Source: Betaproteobacteria bacterium (GTDB lineage Bacteria > Pseudomonadota > Gammaproteobacteria > Burkholderiales > SG8-39). From it: a stretch of DNA of 44,799 bases. The DNA is taken from positions 1 to 44,799 of the forward strand of contig SHXF01000029.1 of assembly GCA_009693435.1 (NCBI GenBank), in the 5' to 3' direction. The notes below the pieces were generated by a model. It had not been told where the DNA came from. It did no database searches and was given only the letters and a program-made list of their open reading frames with translations. Positions 9,499 through 18,663 of this stretch are shown here, in pieces; the stretch's first letter is position 1, and each line of letters starts with the position of its first letter. The translations under genes and the position numbers were made by a program.

Positions 9499-9590
9499 TC
9501 GGACACGGCACACCTTATGACCTCGATCAATAGACCCTCATGCATCGGACACGGCACACCTCATAACCTGGAGCAATAGACCCTCATGCG
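9499..9590. repeat. 46-bp tandem duplication covering a start codon
   Basis: Two adjacent 46-bp copies (9499-9544 and 9545-9590) share TCGGACACGGCACACC, an ACCTSGA segment and CAATAGACCCTCATGC, with only a few differences. The second copy carries the ATG (9586) of the following gene. The first carries an equivalent ATG at 9540 that is out of frame, because 46 is not a multiple of three. Confidence 0.93.
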
Positions 9591-10554
9591 CATTGCAATC
9601 ATGGGTTCCGGCGCTGTTGGCGGCTACTTCGGCGCCTTTCTGGCACGCGCCGGCCACGATGTCGGTTTCATCGCGCGCGGCGCGCACCTGTCGGCGATAC
9701 GCGAGCACGGCCTGCGGCTCGCGGGTCCGCGCGGCGATTTCAACATCAGGGCCCCGGCAACCGATACGCCGGGTGAACTGGGCACGGTCGACGTCGTGCT
9801 CTTTTGCGTCAAGCTCTACGACACGGAAGTCGCTGCGGCGCAGATCGAACCGCTGCTGCGCGATGGCGGCGTGTGCATCAGCCTGATGAACGGCGTGGAC
9901 GGCCAGGAGCGCTTAGCCGCTGTCCTCGGCGCGGATCGCGTCATGGGCGGCCTTGCATTCGTTGCGGGCGTAATCGAGGCGCCCGGCCAGATCCGATACA
10001 CCTCGGACATGTCCTCTGTCGTGTACGGAGAAGCGGACGGCAGCTTGTCCGCGCGCGCCATCGGCTTCCGCGACGCCTGCATTGCATCGGGATTCGGCGC
10101 GCAGGTCAGCCCTGACATCCGCACGGAGCAGTGGAAGAAATTCGTCGGACTCGCCACCAATGCCGCATTGACTTCACTGTCGCGCCAGCCCGCCGGGTAC
10201 GTGTATCGCGACCCGGACATGCTCGAAATCGCCGGCGCGACCCTGCAAGAAGCGATTGCGGTGGCGCAGGCCATGAACATCACCCTACCGCCCGATACCG
10301 CTCCCAAACTGCTCGGCTGGATGCGTAATTTTCCACCCGGCATGTATGCTTCGATGGCAAACGATTTGCTGCGCGGCAGGCGCCTGGAGCTGGAAAGTTT
10401 TTCCGGATATCTGATGCGCAAGGGGCGAGAGCTCGGCGTGCCGACGCCGATACACACACTGGCGTATGCTTGCCTCAAGCCTTACGTAAACGGTCCGCCA
10501 GTGGGTGAAGTGGCGGTCGCTGCGGCGGCCGTGACGGCGGTGCCGAGCAGGTGA
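9586..10554 (+). CDS. 2-dehydropantoate 2-reductase family protein (PanE/ApbA-like)
   Basis: A 322-residue NAD(P)-dependent oxidoreductase. The N-terminal Rossmann motif GSGAVGGYFGAFLARAGHDV is at 7-26. The conserved Lys of the FCVKLYDT segment and the C-terminal domain segment WKKFVGLATNAALTSL match ketopantoate reductases, which reduce 2-dehydropantoate in CoA synthesis. Many paralogues act on other 2-oxo acids, and a second copy lies at 41.1 kb, so the substrate is uncertain. A GGAG lies 12 bases before the ATG. It is followed by a class II aldolase gene 137 bp away. Confidence 0.85.
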   Translation: MRIAIMGSGAVGGYFGAFLARAGHDVGFIARGAHLSAIREHGLRLAGPRGDFNIRAPATDTPGELGTVDVVLFCVKLYDTEVAAAQIEPLLRDGGVCISLMNGVDGQERLAAVLGADRVMGGLAFVAGVIEAPGQIRYTSDMSSVVYGEADGSLSARAIGFRDACIASGFGAQVSPDIRTEQWKKFVGLATNAALTSLSRQPAGYVYRDPDMLEIAGATLQEAIAVAQAMNITLPPDTAPKLLGWMRNFPPGMYASMANDLLRGRRLELESFSGYLMRKGRELGVPTPIHTLAYACLKPYVNGPPVGEVAVAAAAVTAVPSR

Positions 10555-10604
10555 ACCGTTTTTTCGACTTTCGCGTTTTTTCCATTACTGTTAACGCTGC
10601 GACA

Positions 10605-10669
10605 GCATTGTCCAGCCGCATTGTCCAGTCGCATTGTCCAGCAGCATTGTCCAGCAGCATTGTCCAAGC
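10605..10669. repeat. 13-bp tandem array upstream of aldolase gene
   Basis: Five consecutive 13-bp units with consensus GCATTGTCCAGCM (10605, 10618, 10631, 10644, 10657) end 22 bp before the aldolase start. The unit length equals that of the array after trmD, and both share a GCATT core when one is read on the opposite strand. Confidence 0.95.
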
Positions 10670-10691
10670 AACGCCCGCCAAGGAGGCAAGC

Positions 10692-11465
10692 ATGAGCGCA
10701 GTCATCAAGTCGTCATCCCGCGTCAGAGACCTCGTTTCGCCCCAGGAGTGGAGGGTGCGCGAGGAACTGGCCTGTGCCTACCGCCTGTTCGACCATTTTG
10801 GCTGGCACGAACTGATCTACAACCACATCACGGTGCGCGTCCCGGGCGAAGAGGGTCACTTCCTCATCAACCCGTTCGGCCTGATGTATCGCGAAGTGAA
10901 CGCATCGAACCTGGTGAAGATCGACGTCGACGGCAAGATCATCATGGGTGACCACCCGATCAACCAGGCGGGCTTTGTCATCCATTCCGCGATTCACCGC
11001 AACCGCCCGGACGCGCATGCCGTCGCCCACACCCACACCACCGCCGGCCAGGCGGTTTCATGCCACGAACATGGTTTGCTGCCCATGAGTTTTGGCGCCG
11101 TGATGTTCCACGGGCGCATCGCCTATCACGACTACGAAGGCATCACGCTGGATGTGGAAGAGCAGGGACGGCTGCTGAAACACCTGGCCGACAAGACCGT
11201 GATGATACTCAGAAACCATGGCCTGCTGACCTGCGGCCCCACGCTGGCCGATGCCTTCCATGACATGTATCAGCTGCAACGCGCCTGCGAGGTCCAGGTG
11301 GCCGCGCTGGCCGGCGGCACAAAGGTGATCCTGCCGCGCGAAGAACTGGCGGTGAAGGCCACGGGACAGTTCAACAGGAACGCGCGCCACGGCGTCGAGA
11401 ACCGCATGATGTTCGACGCCATGACCCGCTGGATGCTGGACAAGGATCCCGGATTCCTGCAATAG
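10692..11465 (+). CDS. class II aldolase/adducin family protein
   Basis: A 257-residue zinc-dependent aldolase-fold protein. The metal-binding histidines are visible in AHTHTTAGQAV and in LRNHGLLTCG; the early YNHITVRVPG motif is also typical. The family includes fuculose-1-phosphate aldolase and several decarboxylase or dehydratase-like members, so the reaction cannot be named from sequence. The start at 10692 is favoured over an upstream in-frame GTG because AGGAGG lies at 10681-10686 and the family N-terminus follows. The upstream extension would translate the 13-bp repeats. Confidence 0.88.
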   Translation: MSAVIKSSSRVRDLVSPQEWRVREELACAYRLFDHFGWHELIYNHITVRVPGEEGHFLINPFGLMYREVNASNLVKIDVDGKIIMGDHPINQAGFVIHSAIHRNRPDAHAVAHTHTTAGQAVSCHEHGLLPMSFGAVMFHGRIAYHDYEGITLDVEEQGRLLKHLADKTVMILRNHGLLTCGPTLADAFHDMYQLQRACEVQVAALAGGTKVILPREELAVKATGQFNRNARHGVENRMMFDAMTRWMLDKDPGFLQ

Positions 11466-11571
11466 CCCGGGCGCGTCCGATGGTTTTGGAGTCGCTCCCA
11501 TGGAACCCGCCCGCTGCGGCGCGACGGGCGACGATTCAACGCGGTTGCGGAAGCGGTATTCTTTGTGCACC

Positions 11572-11910
11572 ATGAAAAGTCTGTTGCTCTTGCTCGTTCT
11601 TGTCGTGCTTGCTGCGCCCGCGGTGGCACAGAAGAAATTGTACCATTGCGGCAGCCAGTATCAGGACCGGCCATGCGAAGGCGCCAAGGAAGCGCCCAAG
11701 CCGGCGGCGGCGCCCACTTCGGCCAAATCGTCGCCTGCCCCTTCGCGCGCCGCAATCGAGGAGCGAAAACGGATCCGCTGTGAGAACTACGCGCGCCAGG
11801 TCGACGAAATGAAGCAGAAAGAAGCGGCGAGTTCGAATCCGGAGATGCGCGAAAACATGGGCGTGCAGCGCAAGGCGCTGGAAGCGCGCATGGTCGGCGA
11901 AAGCTGCTAG
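11572..11910 (+). CDS. small exported DUF4124-like protein
   Basis: A 112-residue protein with a clear Sec signal peptide (MKSLLLLLVLVVLAAPAVAQ). A short DUF4124-like module, KLYHCGSQYQDRPCEG, follows at about 22-37; its pair of cysteines probably forms a disulfide in the periplasm. An Ala/Pro/Ser-rich linker and a charged, probably helical C-terminus with a final Cys complete it. The domain is common in beta- and gammaproteobacteria and its function is not known. It stands alone between the aldolase and the acyl-CoA ligase. Confidence 0.75.
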   Translation: MKSLLLLLVLVVLAAPAVAQKKLYHCGSQYQDRPCEGAKEAPKPAAAPTSAKSSPAPSRAAIEERKRIRCENYARQVDEMKQKEAASSNPEMRENMGVQRKALEARMVGESC

Positions 11911-12242
11911 CGCAAGTCCGTTGCGCTGCGGGACCCTTGCCTGTGTTCCCGCTTTCCCGCGTTCAGCGGCGCCCGAGCTGGTTCCCAGGGCTTGGGAAGA
12001 ATCATAAATTGCGAAGTTTATATTGATATATTCCCCAATCTACAGACATCTACGGGCAATTGGAATTTAAAAATAATATAAATGTCACACGGTTTCGGTG
12101 GCAATGCAGGCGTATTGGGCGTGGCAGCCGGGACCAGGGGCAGACTGGATTTCAAAACCCTGCTAGCCTCGTACCGGCGCACGCGCAGGAACGACGAACC
12201 GCACGGGCGGTGGAGCCGGCGCAGCCATCCTGAGGAGGAATC
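11911..12242. other. 332-bp intergenic region with AT-rich island
   Basis: No supported gene. The part at about 12000-12085 is strikingly AT-rich compared with its surroundings (GTTTATATTGATATATT and TTTAAAAATAATATAAATG). It probably holds the promoter of the acyl-CoA ligase gene, although I could not find a well-spaced -35/-10 pair. An open frame from 12082 has no family resemblance. The ligase ribosome site GAGGAGG lies at the end. Confidence 0.5.
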
Positions 12243-13904
12243 ATGGCGGACAAAGTCTGGTTGAACAGTTATCCGGCGGGGGTGCCCGGCGAAGTCGATG
12301 TGCGGGCGTTCTCCTCGGTTCGCGACATTCTCGAAAAGAGTTGCAGCCGTTTCCGCGACAGGCCGGCCTACGCCAATCTCGGTGTCACGCTGACCTTCGG
12401 CGACCTCGATCGCCTTTCGCGGGATTTTGCGGCGTACCTGCAGACGCTGCCCTCCGTCAAGCCGGGCGAGCGGGTGGCGATCATGATGCCCAACCTGCTG
12501 CAATACCCGGTGGCATTGTTCGGCGTCCTGCGCGCCGGGCTCATAGTGGTGAACGTCAATCCGCTTTACACGGCGCGCGAACTGGAGCACCAGTTGAAGG
12601 ATTCGGGCGCGCGCGTCATCGTGGTGCTGGAGAATTTCGCCCACACCGTCGCCGAGGTGATCCGCAATACCCAGGTAGAGCACGTCATCACCACGCAGGT
12701 CGGCGACATGGTGCCGGCGCCGAAGCGCTGGCTGGTCAATTTCGTGGTGAAGCGGGTCAAGAAAATGGTTCCCGCCTGGGATATCGCCGGCAGCGTGGAA
12801 TTCAACGCCGCCCTTGCGCGAGGCCAGGGCGCCCAGCTTCAGGAGGTGCCGCTGACGCTCGATGACGTTGCCTTCCTGCAATACACCGGCGGCACCACCG
12901 GCGTCGCCAAGGGCGCCATGCTGACGCACGGCAACATCGTCGCCAACATGCAGCAGGCGCATGCCTGGATCGCGGGGGCGCTGAAGGACGGGGAGGAGAT
13001 CGTCATCACGGCGCTGCCGCTGTATCACATCTTCTGTCTCACGGCGAATTGCCTAGTGTTCACCAAGCTGGGCGGCCTGAACGTCCTCATCACCAATCCG
13101 CGCGACATGCCGGGCTTTGTCGCCGAGTTGAGAAAATGGCGCTTCACCGTGATCACCGGTGTGAACACCCTGTTCAACGGGCTGATGAATAACGAGGGAT
13201 TCGCCAGTCTTGATTTTTCCGGCGTGAAGTTGTCGCTGGGCGGCGGCGCGGCGGTGCAGAAGCCGGTAGCCGAACGCTGGAAGCAGGTGACCGGATCATC
13301 CCTGGTAGAGGCATTCGGCATGACGGAAACCTCGCCCGCGGTCTCCATCAATCCCATGAATTCCGAGTGGAACGGCACCATCGGACTGCCCCTGCCGAAT
13401 ACCGAGGTGAGCATACGGGACGACCTGGGCAACGAAGTGCCCACGGGCCAGGATGCGGAGATCTGTGTGCGCGGGCCGCAGGTGATGAAGGGCTACTGGC
13501 AGTTGCCCAGGGAAACCGCGGATGTGATGCTCGAGGGCGGCTGGCTCAAGACCGGCGATATCGGCCACATAGATGCGCGCGGCTACGTCACCATCACCGA
13601 CCGCAAGAAGGACATGATCCTGGTGTCCGGATTCAATGTGTATCCGAATGAAATCGAAGGCGTGGTGGCGGGATGTCCGGGTGTGCTCGAATGTGCGGCG
13701 GTCGGCATCAAGGACGAGCGCTCCGGCGAAGCGGTAAAGCTGGTGGTGGTGCGCAAGGATCCAGCTCTTACCAAAGAAGCGATCCTCGAATACTGCAAGC
13801 ACGAACTGACCGGATACAAGATGCCCAAGGTGGTCGAATTCCGCGATTCGCTGCCGAAAACGCCGATCGGCAAGATCCTGCGGCGGGAGTTGCGCGACAA
13901 ATAA
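12243..13904 (+). CDS. long-chain fatty-acid--CoA ligase (FadD-type)
   Basis: A 553-residue AMP-forming acyl-CoA synthetase that activates fatty acids to CoA thioesters for beta-oxidation. It shows the AMP-binding P-loop YTGGTTGVAKGAMLTHGN near residue 215, FGMTETSPAVS near 358, GWLKTGDIGHID near 435, the hinge region DRKKDMILVSGFNVYPNEIE, and the C-terminal KTPIGKILRREL catalytic lysine. Length and order match FadD. GAGGAGG just upstream supports the start. Confidence 0.93.
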   Translation: MADKVWLNSYPAGVPGEVDVRAFSSVRDILEKSCSRFRDRPAYANLGVTLTFGDLDRLSRDFAAYLQTLPSVKPGERVAIMMPNLLQYPVALFGVLRAGLIVVNVNPLYTARELEHQLKDSGARVIVVLENFAHTVAEVIRNTQVEHVITTQVGDMVPAPKRWLVNFVVKRVKKMVPAWDIAGSVEFNAALARGQGAQLQEVPLTLDDVAFLQYTGGTTGVAKGAMLTHGNIVANMQQAHAWIAGALKDGEEIVITALPLYHIFCLTANCLVFTKLGGLNVLITNPRDMPGFVAELRKWRFTVITGVNTLFNGLMNNEGFASLDFSGVKLSLGGGAAVQKPVAERWKQVTGSSLVEAFGMTETSPAVSINPMNSEWNGTIGLPLPNTEVSIRDDLGNEVPTGQDAEICVRGPQVMKGYWQLPRETADVMLEGGWLKTGDIGHIDARGYVTITDRKKDMILVSGFNVYPNEIEGVVAGCPGVLECAAVGIKDERSGEAVKLVVVRKDPALTKEAILEYCKHELTGYKMPKVVEFRDSLPKTPIGKILRRELRDK

Positions 13905-14062
13905 GGTGGATGCCGGACGGGGCCGGCGCCGCGTCCGGATCAACTGTGCGCGATGGAGCGGAAGCTGCGCGCCGCTCATCGCACACCGGGAGCCGCCCCG
14001 GGGAAGGATGAAATTCAGCCGATAAACTACCGCTTCCGCTTTCGTGTGCAACAGGAGAAATG

Positions 14063-15163
14063 ATGTCGCTATCGACCAGCAAGCCCCCGTTCCGCGCCGA
14101 CCACGTCGGCAGTCTGCTGCGCCCCGAGGCGCTGCGCGAGGCGCGCACCCAGGCGAAGGCGGGCACACTTTCGACAGACGAACTGAAAGCGGTCGAGGAG
14201 CGATGCATACGCGAGGTGATCGCGAAGCAGGAGGCAATCGGGCTGCAGGCTATCACCGACGGAGAACTGCGCCGTGATTACTGGCACCTCGATTTCGTCG
14301 GCCAGATGGACGGCGTGGAGTTGAAGCGTGCCGTCGGGCTCACGTTCCAGGCCGAGGATGTGCCGCCGATGGCAACCGTCACCGGCAAGCTCGGTTGCTC
14401 GCGCCCCATCATGATCGATCATTTTTCATTCCTGAAATCGGTCGCCATGAAGACGCCGAAAATGACCATACCGGCGCCCGCGACCCTGCACTTTCGCGGC
14501 GGCCGCAATGCCATTTCGCGCGATGTGTATCCCGACCTGGCCGAATTTTGGGCCGACGCGGCCGCCGCCTACCGGACGGCGATTGCACAGTTTGCCGCTG
14601 CGGGCTGCACTTACCTGCAACTGGACGATGTGAGTTTTTCCTATCTGTGCGACGACAAGGTGCGCGGGAATTTCCGCAACAACGGCGACGATCCGGCCAC
14701 CCTGCACCGTGACTATGCCGCTGCCATCAATGGCGCGCTTGCCGGCCGCCCTGCGGGCATGACAGTCACCATGCATACCTGCCGTGGCAATTTTCGCAGC
14801 ACCTGGTTTGCCGGCGGGGGCTATCAGGACGAGGTCATGGAGGCGATGTTTTCGGCCGACGTGGACGCGTTTTTCATGGAGTACGACAGCGAGCGCGCGG
14901 GCAGCTTCGAACCGCTGCGCCTGTTGCCGCGCAACAAGAAAGTGGTGCTGGGCCTCATCACCACCAAGTCCGGAAAACTGGAAAGCAAGGACGACATCAA
15001 GCGCCGCATCGACGAGGCGGCGAAATTCGTGCCACTGGAAAATCTCTGCCTCTCGCCCCAATGCGGCTTCGCCAGCACCCATCACGGCAATGCGCTCAGC
15101 ATCGATGAACAATGGCGCAAGCTGGAGCGGGTGGTCGAAGTCGCAGGCGAGGTCTGGCGCTAG
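14063..15163 (+). CDS. MetE C-terminal-like, cobalamin-independent methionine synthase family protein
   Basis: A 366-residue single-domain protein resembling the catalytic C-terminal barrel of MetE (YxjG/YxjH-type). The zinc ligands expected for thiol activation are all present: HTC in TMHTCRGNF, Glu in [10 protein letters not shown] and Cys in [10 protein letters not shown]. The N-terminal [12 protein letters not shown] and [12 protein letters not shown] are family signatures. Such short forms transfer methyl groups to homocysteine or related thiols, but the donor is often unknown. Two consecutive ATGs (14060, 14063) exist; the second gives better spacing from AGGA. Confidence 0.9.
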   Translation: MSLSTSKPPFRADHVGSLLRPEALREARTQAKAGTLSTDELKAVEERCIREVIAKQEAIGLQAITDGELRRDYWHLDFVGQMDGVELKRAVGLTFQAEDVPPMATVTGKLGCSRPIMIDHFSFLKSVAMKTPKMTIPAPATLHFRGGRNAISRDVYPDLAEFWADAAAAYRTAIAQFAAAGCTYLQLDDVSFSYLCDDKVRGNFRNNGDDPATLHRDYAAAINGALAGRPAGMTVTMHTCRGNFRSTWFAGGGYQDEVMEAMFSADVDAFFMEYDSERAGSFEPLRLLPRNKKVVLGLITTKSGKLESKDDIKRRIDEAAKFVPLENLCLSPQCGFASTHHGNALSIDEQWRKLERVVEVAGEVWR

Positions 15164-15372
15164 CCGTGCCTGCTGCAAGGCAGGAATAGCGCCGCAGGCG
15201 CGACTGCCAGGGGCATTGCGGCGCCGCGCCGCGGATCGACTGTGCATCCCGTTTGCCGTTGCCCCCCGCGAACTGCGAGTTCAGCGCGCGCACGCGACAC
15301 TGCCGCAACGAATCGCCCGCGCGCTCCCGCGCCGAAACCCGTAAAATTGCGGGTCCTTCAGGTACCCCTTTC

Positions 15373-16509
15373 ATGAATCTCTGCCCAATCACAGACATCA
15401 TCGCCGACATCAAGACCGGCAAAATGGTCATTCTCGTCGACGAGGAGGATCGCGAGAACGAGGGCGACCTCGTTCTCGCAGCCGATTTCGTCACGCCCGA
15501 GGCGATCAATTTCATGGCCAAGCATGGTCGCGGACTGATTTGCCTCACGCTGACCGAACAGCGCTGTCTCCAGCTGAACCTGCCGTTGATGGTGCGCGAC
15601 AACCGTTCGTCGCTGGGCACCAACTTCACGCTATCGATCGAGGCGGCAAGCGGCGTCACCACCGGCATTTCCGCGCAGGACCGCTCGCATACCGTGGCGG
15701 TCGCCGTGGCGGCCGATGCAAAGCCGGATGACATCGTGCAGCCGGGCCATATTTTTCCGTTGATGGCCCAGGCAGGCGGCGTGCTGGTGCGTGCCGGTCA
15801 TACCGAGGCGGGCTGCGATCTCGCGCAATTGGCGGGCTTGCAGCCGGCGTCGGTCATTTGCGAAATCCTCAAGGACGACGGCACCATGGCGCGCCTGCCC
15901 GACCTGATCGAATTCGGCGCCCATCACGGCCTGAAGATCGGTTCGATCGCCGAGTTGATTCACTTCCGCAGCCAGAACGAGTCGCTGGTAAAGCGTGTGG
16001 CCGAGCGCCGGATAGAGACTGCGTTCGGCCACTTCGGGCTGATCGCCTATGTCGAGAAACTCTCCGGAGAGAGCCATCTGGCGCTTACTCTGGGGGACGT
16101 CACGCCGGGAGACGAGACCCTGGTGCGGGTGCACCAGCCGGTTTCGCTGATCGACCTGATCGACATCGGCCGAGGCGCTCATTCCTGGTCGGTCCAGGCT
16201 GCGCTGAAATTCATCGCGGAGGCCGGCAAGGGCGTCCTGGTTCTCCTCAATTGCGCTGAAACCACCGGCCGGTTGCTTGACCGGGCGTCCACCACCGGCA
16301 AGTCGCGCATGCCGGTCAAAATGGACCTGCTGATGTACGGTATCGGCGCACAGATTCTTCGCGACCTGGGCGTAGGCAAGATGCGACTGCTCGCCACGCC
16401 GCGCAAGATGCCGAGTCTGACCGGCTGGGAACTCGAGACGCTGGGCTTCCTCCAGCCCGCCTCGGGGGGCGAGAACACCAGCGAGCACAGCATGATGCGG
16501 ACCAGCTAG
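15373..16509 (+). CDS. ribB: 3,4-dihydroxy-2-butanone 4-phosphate synthase with degenerate GTP cyclohydrolase II domain (RibBX type)
   Basis: A 378-residue protein. The N-terminal half is an intact DHBP synthase (riboflavin pathway, from ribulose 5-phosphate): [10 protein letters not shown] at 23-32, [19 protein letters not shown] and [12 protein letters not shown] near 140-151. The C-terminal half aligns in outline with GTP cyclohydrolase II (GHFGLIAY at its start, [13 protein letters not shown] near its end). It lacks the three zinc cysteines and the RQEGRGIG catalytic segment, so it should not hydrolyse GTP. This matches the RibBX variant known in Proteobacteria. Its TAG stop overlaps the ribH start by one base. 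Confidence 0.95.
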   Translation: MNLCPITDIIADIKTGKMVILVDEEDRENEGDLVLAADFVTPEAINFMAKHGRGLICLTLTEQRCLQLNLPLMVRDNRSSLGTNFTLSIEAASGVTTGISAQDRSHTVAVAVAADAKPDDIVQPGHIFPLMAQAGGVLVRAGHTEAGCDLAQLAGLQPASVICEILKDDGTMARLPDLIEFGAHHGLKIGSIAELIHFRSQNESLVKRVAERRIETAFGHFGLIAYVEKLSGESHLALTLGDVTPGDETLVRVHQPVSLIDLIDIGRGAHSWSVQAALKFIAEAGKGVLVLLNCAETTGRLLDRASTTGKSRMPVKMDLLMYGIGAQILRDLGVGKMRLLATPRKMPSLTGWELETLGFLQPASGGENTSEHSMMRTS

Positions 16510-16973
16510 TGCGGGAAATACCACCGGAACTGAACGGGGCGGGCCAGCGCGTGGGCATTGTGCGTGCGCGTTTCAATGAAGCCGTCGGATTGGCGTTGCT
16601 TGGCAGTTGTCTTGGCCGTCTCAACGAGTTGGGCGTGGCCGGCGAGCATATAACCGTGGTCAGTGTGCCGGGCGCGCTCGAGGTGCCGCTGGCGCTGCAG
16701 AAACTCGCCGGCACGCGCAAGTATGACGCGCTGATTGCGCTGGGTGCAGTCATCCGCGGCGACACGCTCCATTTTGAAATCGTGTCTTACGAATCGGCTG
16801 CGGGTATTGCGCAGGTGCAACTCGACTCCGGCATTCCGGTCGCCAACGGCATCCTCACCACGGACACCGACGCGCAAGCCGGGGCGAGGGTGGTGCAAAA
16901 GGGGCGCGACTGCGCCGAAGCAGCCGTGGAAATGGTCAATCTCGCACGCGCCGTTTCGAAACTGCACAAATGA
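16509..16973 (+). CDS. ribH: 6,7-dimethyl-8-ribityllumazine synthase
   Basis: A 154-residue enzyme that condenses the ribB product with the pyrimidine intermediate to form lumazine, the penultimate step to riboflavin. Key stretches are [20 protein letters not shown] near 53-63, and [12 protein letters not shown] with the catalytic His at 88, then [13 protein letters not shown]. The GTG start overlaps the ribB stop, and its own stop overlaps the nusB start in ATGA, so three genes are translationally coupled. Confidence 0.97.
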   Translation: MREIPPELNGAGQRVGIVRARFNEAVGLALLGSCLGRLNELGVAGEHITVVSVPGALEVPLALQKLAGTRKYDALIALGAVIRGDTLHFEIVSYESAAGIAQVQLDSGIPVANGILTTDTDAQAGARVVQKGRDCAEAAVEMVNLARAVSKLHK

Positions 16974-17398
16974 AATCGGCTCGCCGGCGTTCGCGCGAGT
17001 ATGCGCTGCAGGGGCTGTACGCGTGGCTGCTCTCCGGCGATCCGGCCGACAAGATCCGCAACCAGCTTGCCGAGGACAAGGGATTCGGCAGTGCCGATCT
17101 GGTTTATTTCAGCCGTCTGCTGGACGGAACCATTGGTGCCGCCGGTACGCTGAGTGCGGCGATTGCACCGGCTCTGGACCGCAAAATCGAAGAATTGTCG
17201 CCGGTCGAACGTGCCATCCTGCTGCTGGGGGCGTTCGAACTCAAGGAATGCGCGGATGTGCCCTACCGCGTGGTGATCAACGAAGCGGTCGAACTCGCCA
17301 AACGCTTCGGCGGCACCGACGGCCACAAATACGTGAACGGCGTGCTCGACAAGCTTGCGCGCAGCCTGCGCAGCGAAGAAAAGACCTCGAGGGCGTGA
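16970..17398 (+). CDS. nusB: transcription antitermination protein NusB
   Basis: A 142-residue all-helical RNA-binding protein that acts with S10 (NusE) at boxA sites in rRNA operons. The start is Arg-rich ([21 protein letters not shown]). The C-terminal signature [34 protein letters not shown] is present in sequence. The ribH-nusB overlap is a widespread arrangement. Confidence 0.97.
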   Translation: MKSARRRSREYALQGLYAWLLSGDPADKIRNQLAEDKGFGSADLVYFSRLLDGTIGAAGTLSAAIAPALDRKIEELSPVERAILLLGAFELKECADVPYRVVINEAVELAKRFGGTDGHKYVNGVLDKLARSLRSEEKTSRA

Positions 17399-17458
17399 AT
17401 GCGGCAATCCGGAGCATGGCGGCACCCGGGCAGCGCGCCGAACGGCAATAAGACAGCG

Positions 17459-17492
17459 GGGCTGAAACACCGCCGGACTGAAACACCACTGG
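17459..17492. repeat. short imperfect repeats after nusB
   Basis: Three imperfect units of the type GGMCTGAAACACC (the last one more diverged, GGACTGAGCAACGG) lie in tandem with a period of about 15-16 bp, in the 231-bp nusB-thiL gap. Confidence 0.6.
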
Positions 17493-17545
17493 ACTGAGCA
17501 ACGGCTGCAACGGGTTGCGGACTGCAGGAGTCTCGTTAATGAGGG

Positions 17546-17622
17546 GTCGCCTATTTTGGCGACAAAACCAACCTGGAGTTAGTCGTGAACCAAAACGGTG
17601 CTGTCGCCCAAGTTCACGACTA
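17546..17622 (+). promoter_or_regulatory. structured leader upstream of thiL
   Basis: Two strong inverted repeats sit directly before thiL. GTCGCC (17546-17551), loop TATTTT, then GGCGAC (17558-17563) form the first. TAGTCGTGAAC (17580-17590) and GTTCACGACTA (17612-17622) form a perfect 11-bp stem with a 21-nt loop. The loop contains TGTCGCC (17602-17608), which can pair instead with GGCGACA (17558-17564), so two alternative folds are possible. The stem ends seven bases before the thiL ATG, where no ribosome site is visible. No TPP-riboswitch consensus is recognisable. Function is inferred. Confidence 0.5.
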
Positions 17623-17629
17623 GTGTGTA

Positions 17630-18607
17630 ATGACCGCGGAATTCGAACTGATACGCAAGTACTTCCACCGCGCGACGCCTTCGGCGGTGTTGGGCGTCGG
17701 CGACGACTGCGCGCTGGTGCAGCCGCGCCAGGGCATGGCGCTCGCCATCTCCACCGATATGCTGCTCGAGGGGCGGCATTTCCTGCCGGGCACCGATCCG
17801 CGCCGGCTGGGGCGCAAATCGCTCGCGGTGAATCTGTCGGATCTTGCAGCGATGGGCGCCGATCCGCGCTGGGCGACGCTCGGGCTGGCGATTCCGGACA
17901 CCCGCGAATCCTGGCTAAAGCCCTTTGCCGCCGGATTGTTCGAGATGGCGTGCGAGCATGGCGTGGAACTCATCGGCGGCGATACCACACGCGGTCCGCT
18001 GACGGTGAGCATCACCATCATGGGCGAGCTGCCGCTGCACCTGGCGCTGCGGCGGGACGGCGCACTCGCCGGCGATGACGTGTGGTTGTCCGGCAGCACC
18101 GGCGATGCCGCGCTTGGCCTTGCCTGCCTGCTGCAGGACCCCGCCACGGACATTGCGCGGCTCGATGCGGCTGCGCGCGCGCACTGTATCGCGCGTCTTG
18201 AAGATCCGACACCGCGGGTCGAACTCGGCGGCCGGTTGCGCGGCATCGCGCGCAGCGCGATTGACGTGTCCGACGGCCTGCTCGCCGACCTGGGCCACGT
18301 CCTTGAAGCCTCGCACGTTCGCGCAGAGTTGAATTGGGAGGCGCTGCCGCGTTCAGCGGCAATCGCATCCTGCGCCGACGCCGGATTGGCGAGGAACTGC
18401 CTGCTGGCAGGCGGAGACGATTACGAACTGGTGTTTACCGCGCCGCCATTCCGCCGCGCCGAAGTCGAAGCCGTCGCCCGGGATGTGATGTTGCCACTGA
18501 CACGCATCGGCATCATCCTGGAGGGCAGTCCGCACGTCGTAGTGCGCGCGGCGGACGGCAGCAAGATAGATGCGCTGCGCCAGGGCTACGATCATTTCCA
18601 GTCCTGA
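17630..18607 (+). CDS. thiL: thiamine-monophosphate kinase
   Basis: A 325-residue AIR-synthase-fold kinase that converts thiamine monophosphate to thiamine diphosphate. Metal and ATP-site motifs are present: GVGDDCALVQ near 22, STDMLLEGRHF, VNLSDLAAMGADPRW, GGDTTRGPLTVSI, DVSDGLLADLGHV and GGDDYELVF. Length is standard. It follows nusB after a 231-bp structured spacer and precedes pgpA, a typical proteobacterial order. Confidence 0.97.
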   Translation: MTAEFELIRKYFHRATPSAVLGVGDDCALVQPRQGMALAISTDMLLEGRHFLPGTDPRRLGRKSLAVNLSDLAAMGADPRWATLGLAIPDTRESWLKPFAAGLFEMACEHGVELIGGDTTRGPLTVSITIMGELPLHLALRRDGALAGDDVWLSGSTGDAALGLACLLQDPATDIARLDAAARAHCIARLEDPTPRVELGGRLRGIARSAIDVSDGLLADLGHVLEASHVRAELNWEALPRSAAIASCADAGLARNCLLAGGDDYELVFTAPPFRRAEVEAVARDVMLPLTRIGIILEGSPHVVVRAADGSKIDALRQGYDHFQS

Positions 18608-18663
18608 TCCGAGTCCTGCATGAGCATACACAGCGGGAACTTGAACGCATCGGGGTGGGCAGC

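Noticed and set aside
11831..11840. GTTCGAATCC, resembling a tRNA T-loop
   Set aside because: It lies inside the DUF4124-like coding sequence and no acceptor or anticodon arms can be built around it.
12018..13028. 336-codon minus-strand frame opposite the acyl-CoA ligase
   Set aside because: Antisense shadow of a strongly conserved gene with no family features of its own.
14426..15247. 273-codon minus-strand frame opposite the MetE-like gene
   Set aside because: Antisense shadow; the plus-strand frame has all zinc ligands.
15164..15372. FMN riboswitch upstream of ribBX
   Set aside because: No AGGGCGGGGTGAAATTCCCCACCGGCGGT-type core could be found. There are only small hairpins (15169-15184, 15189-15201) and a TAAAAT that may be a -10.
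17399..17629. TPP riboswitch upstream of thiL
   Set aside because: The conserved CTGAGA and ACCTGATCTGGATAATGCC-like elements are not present; only unrelated inverted repeats are seen.
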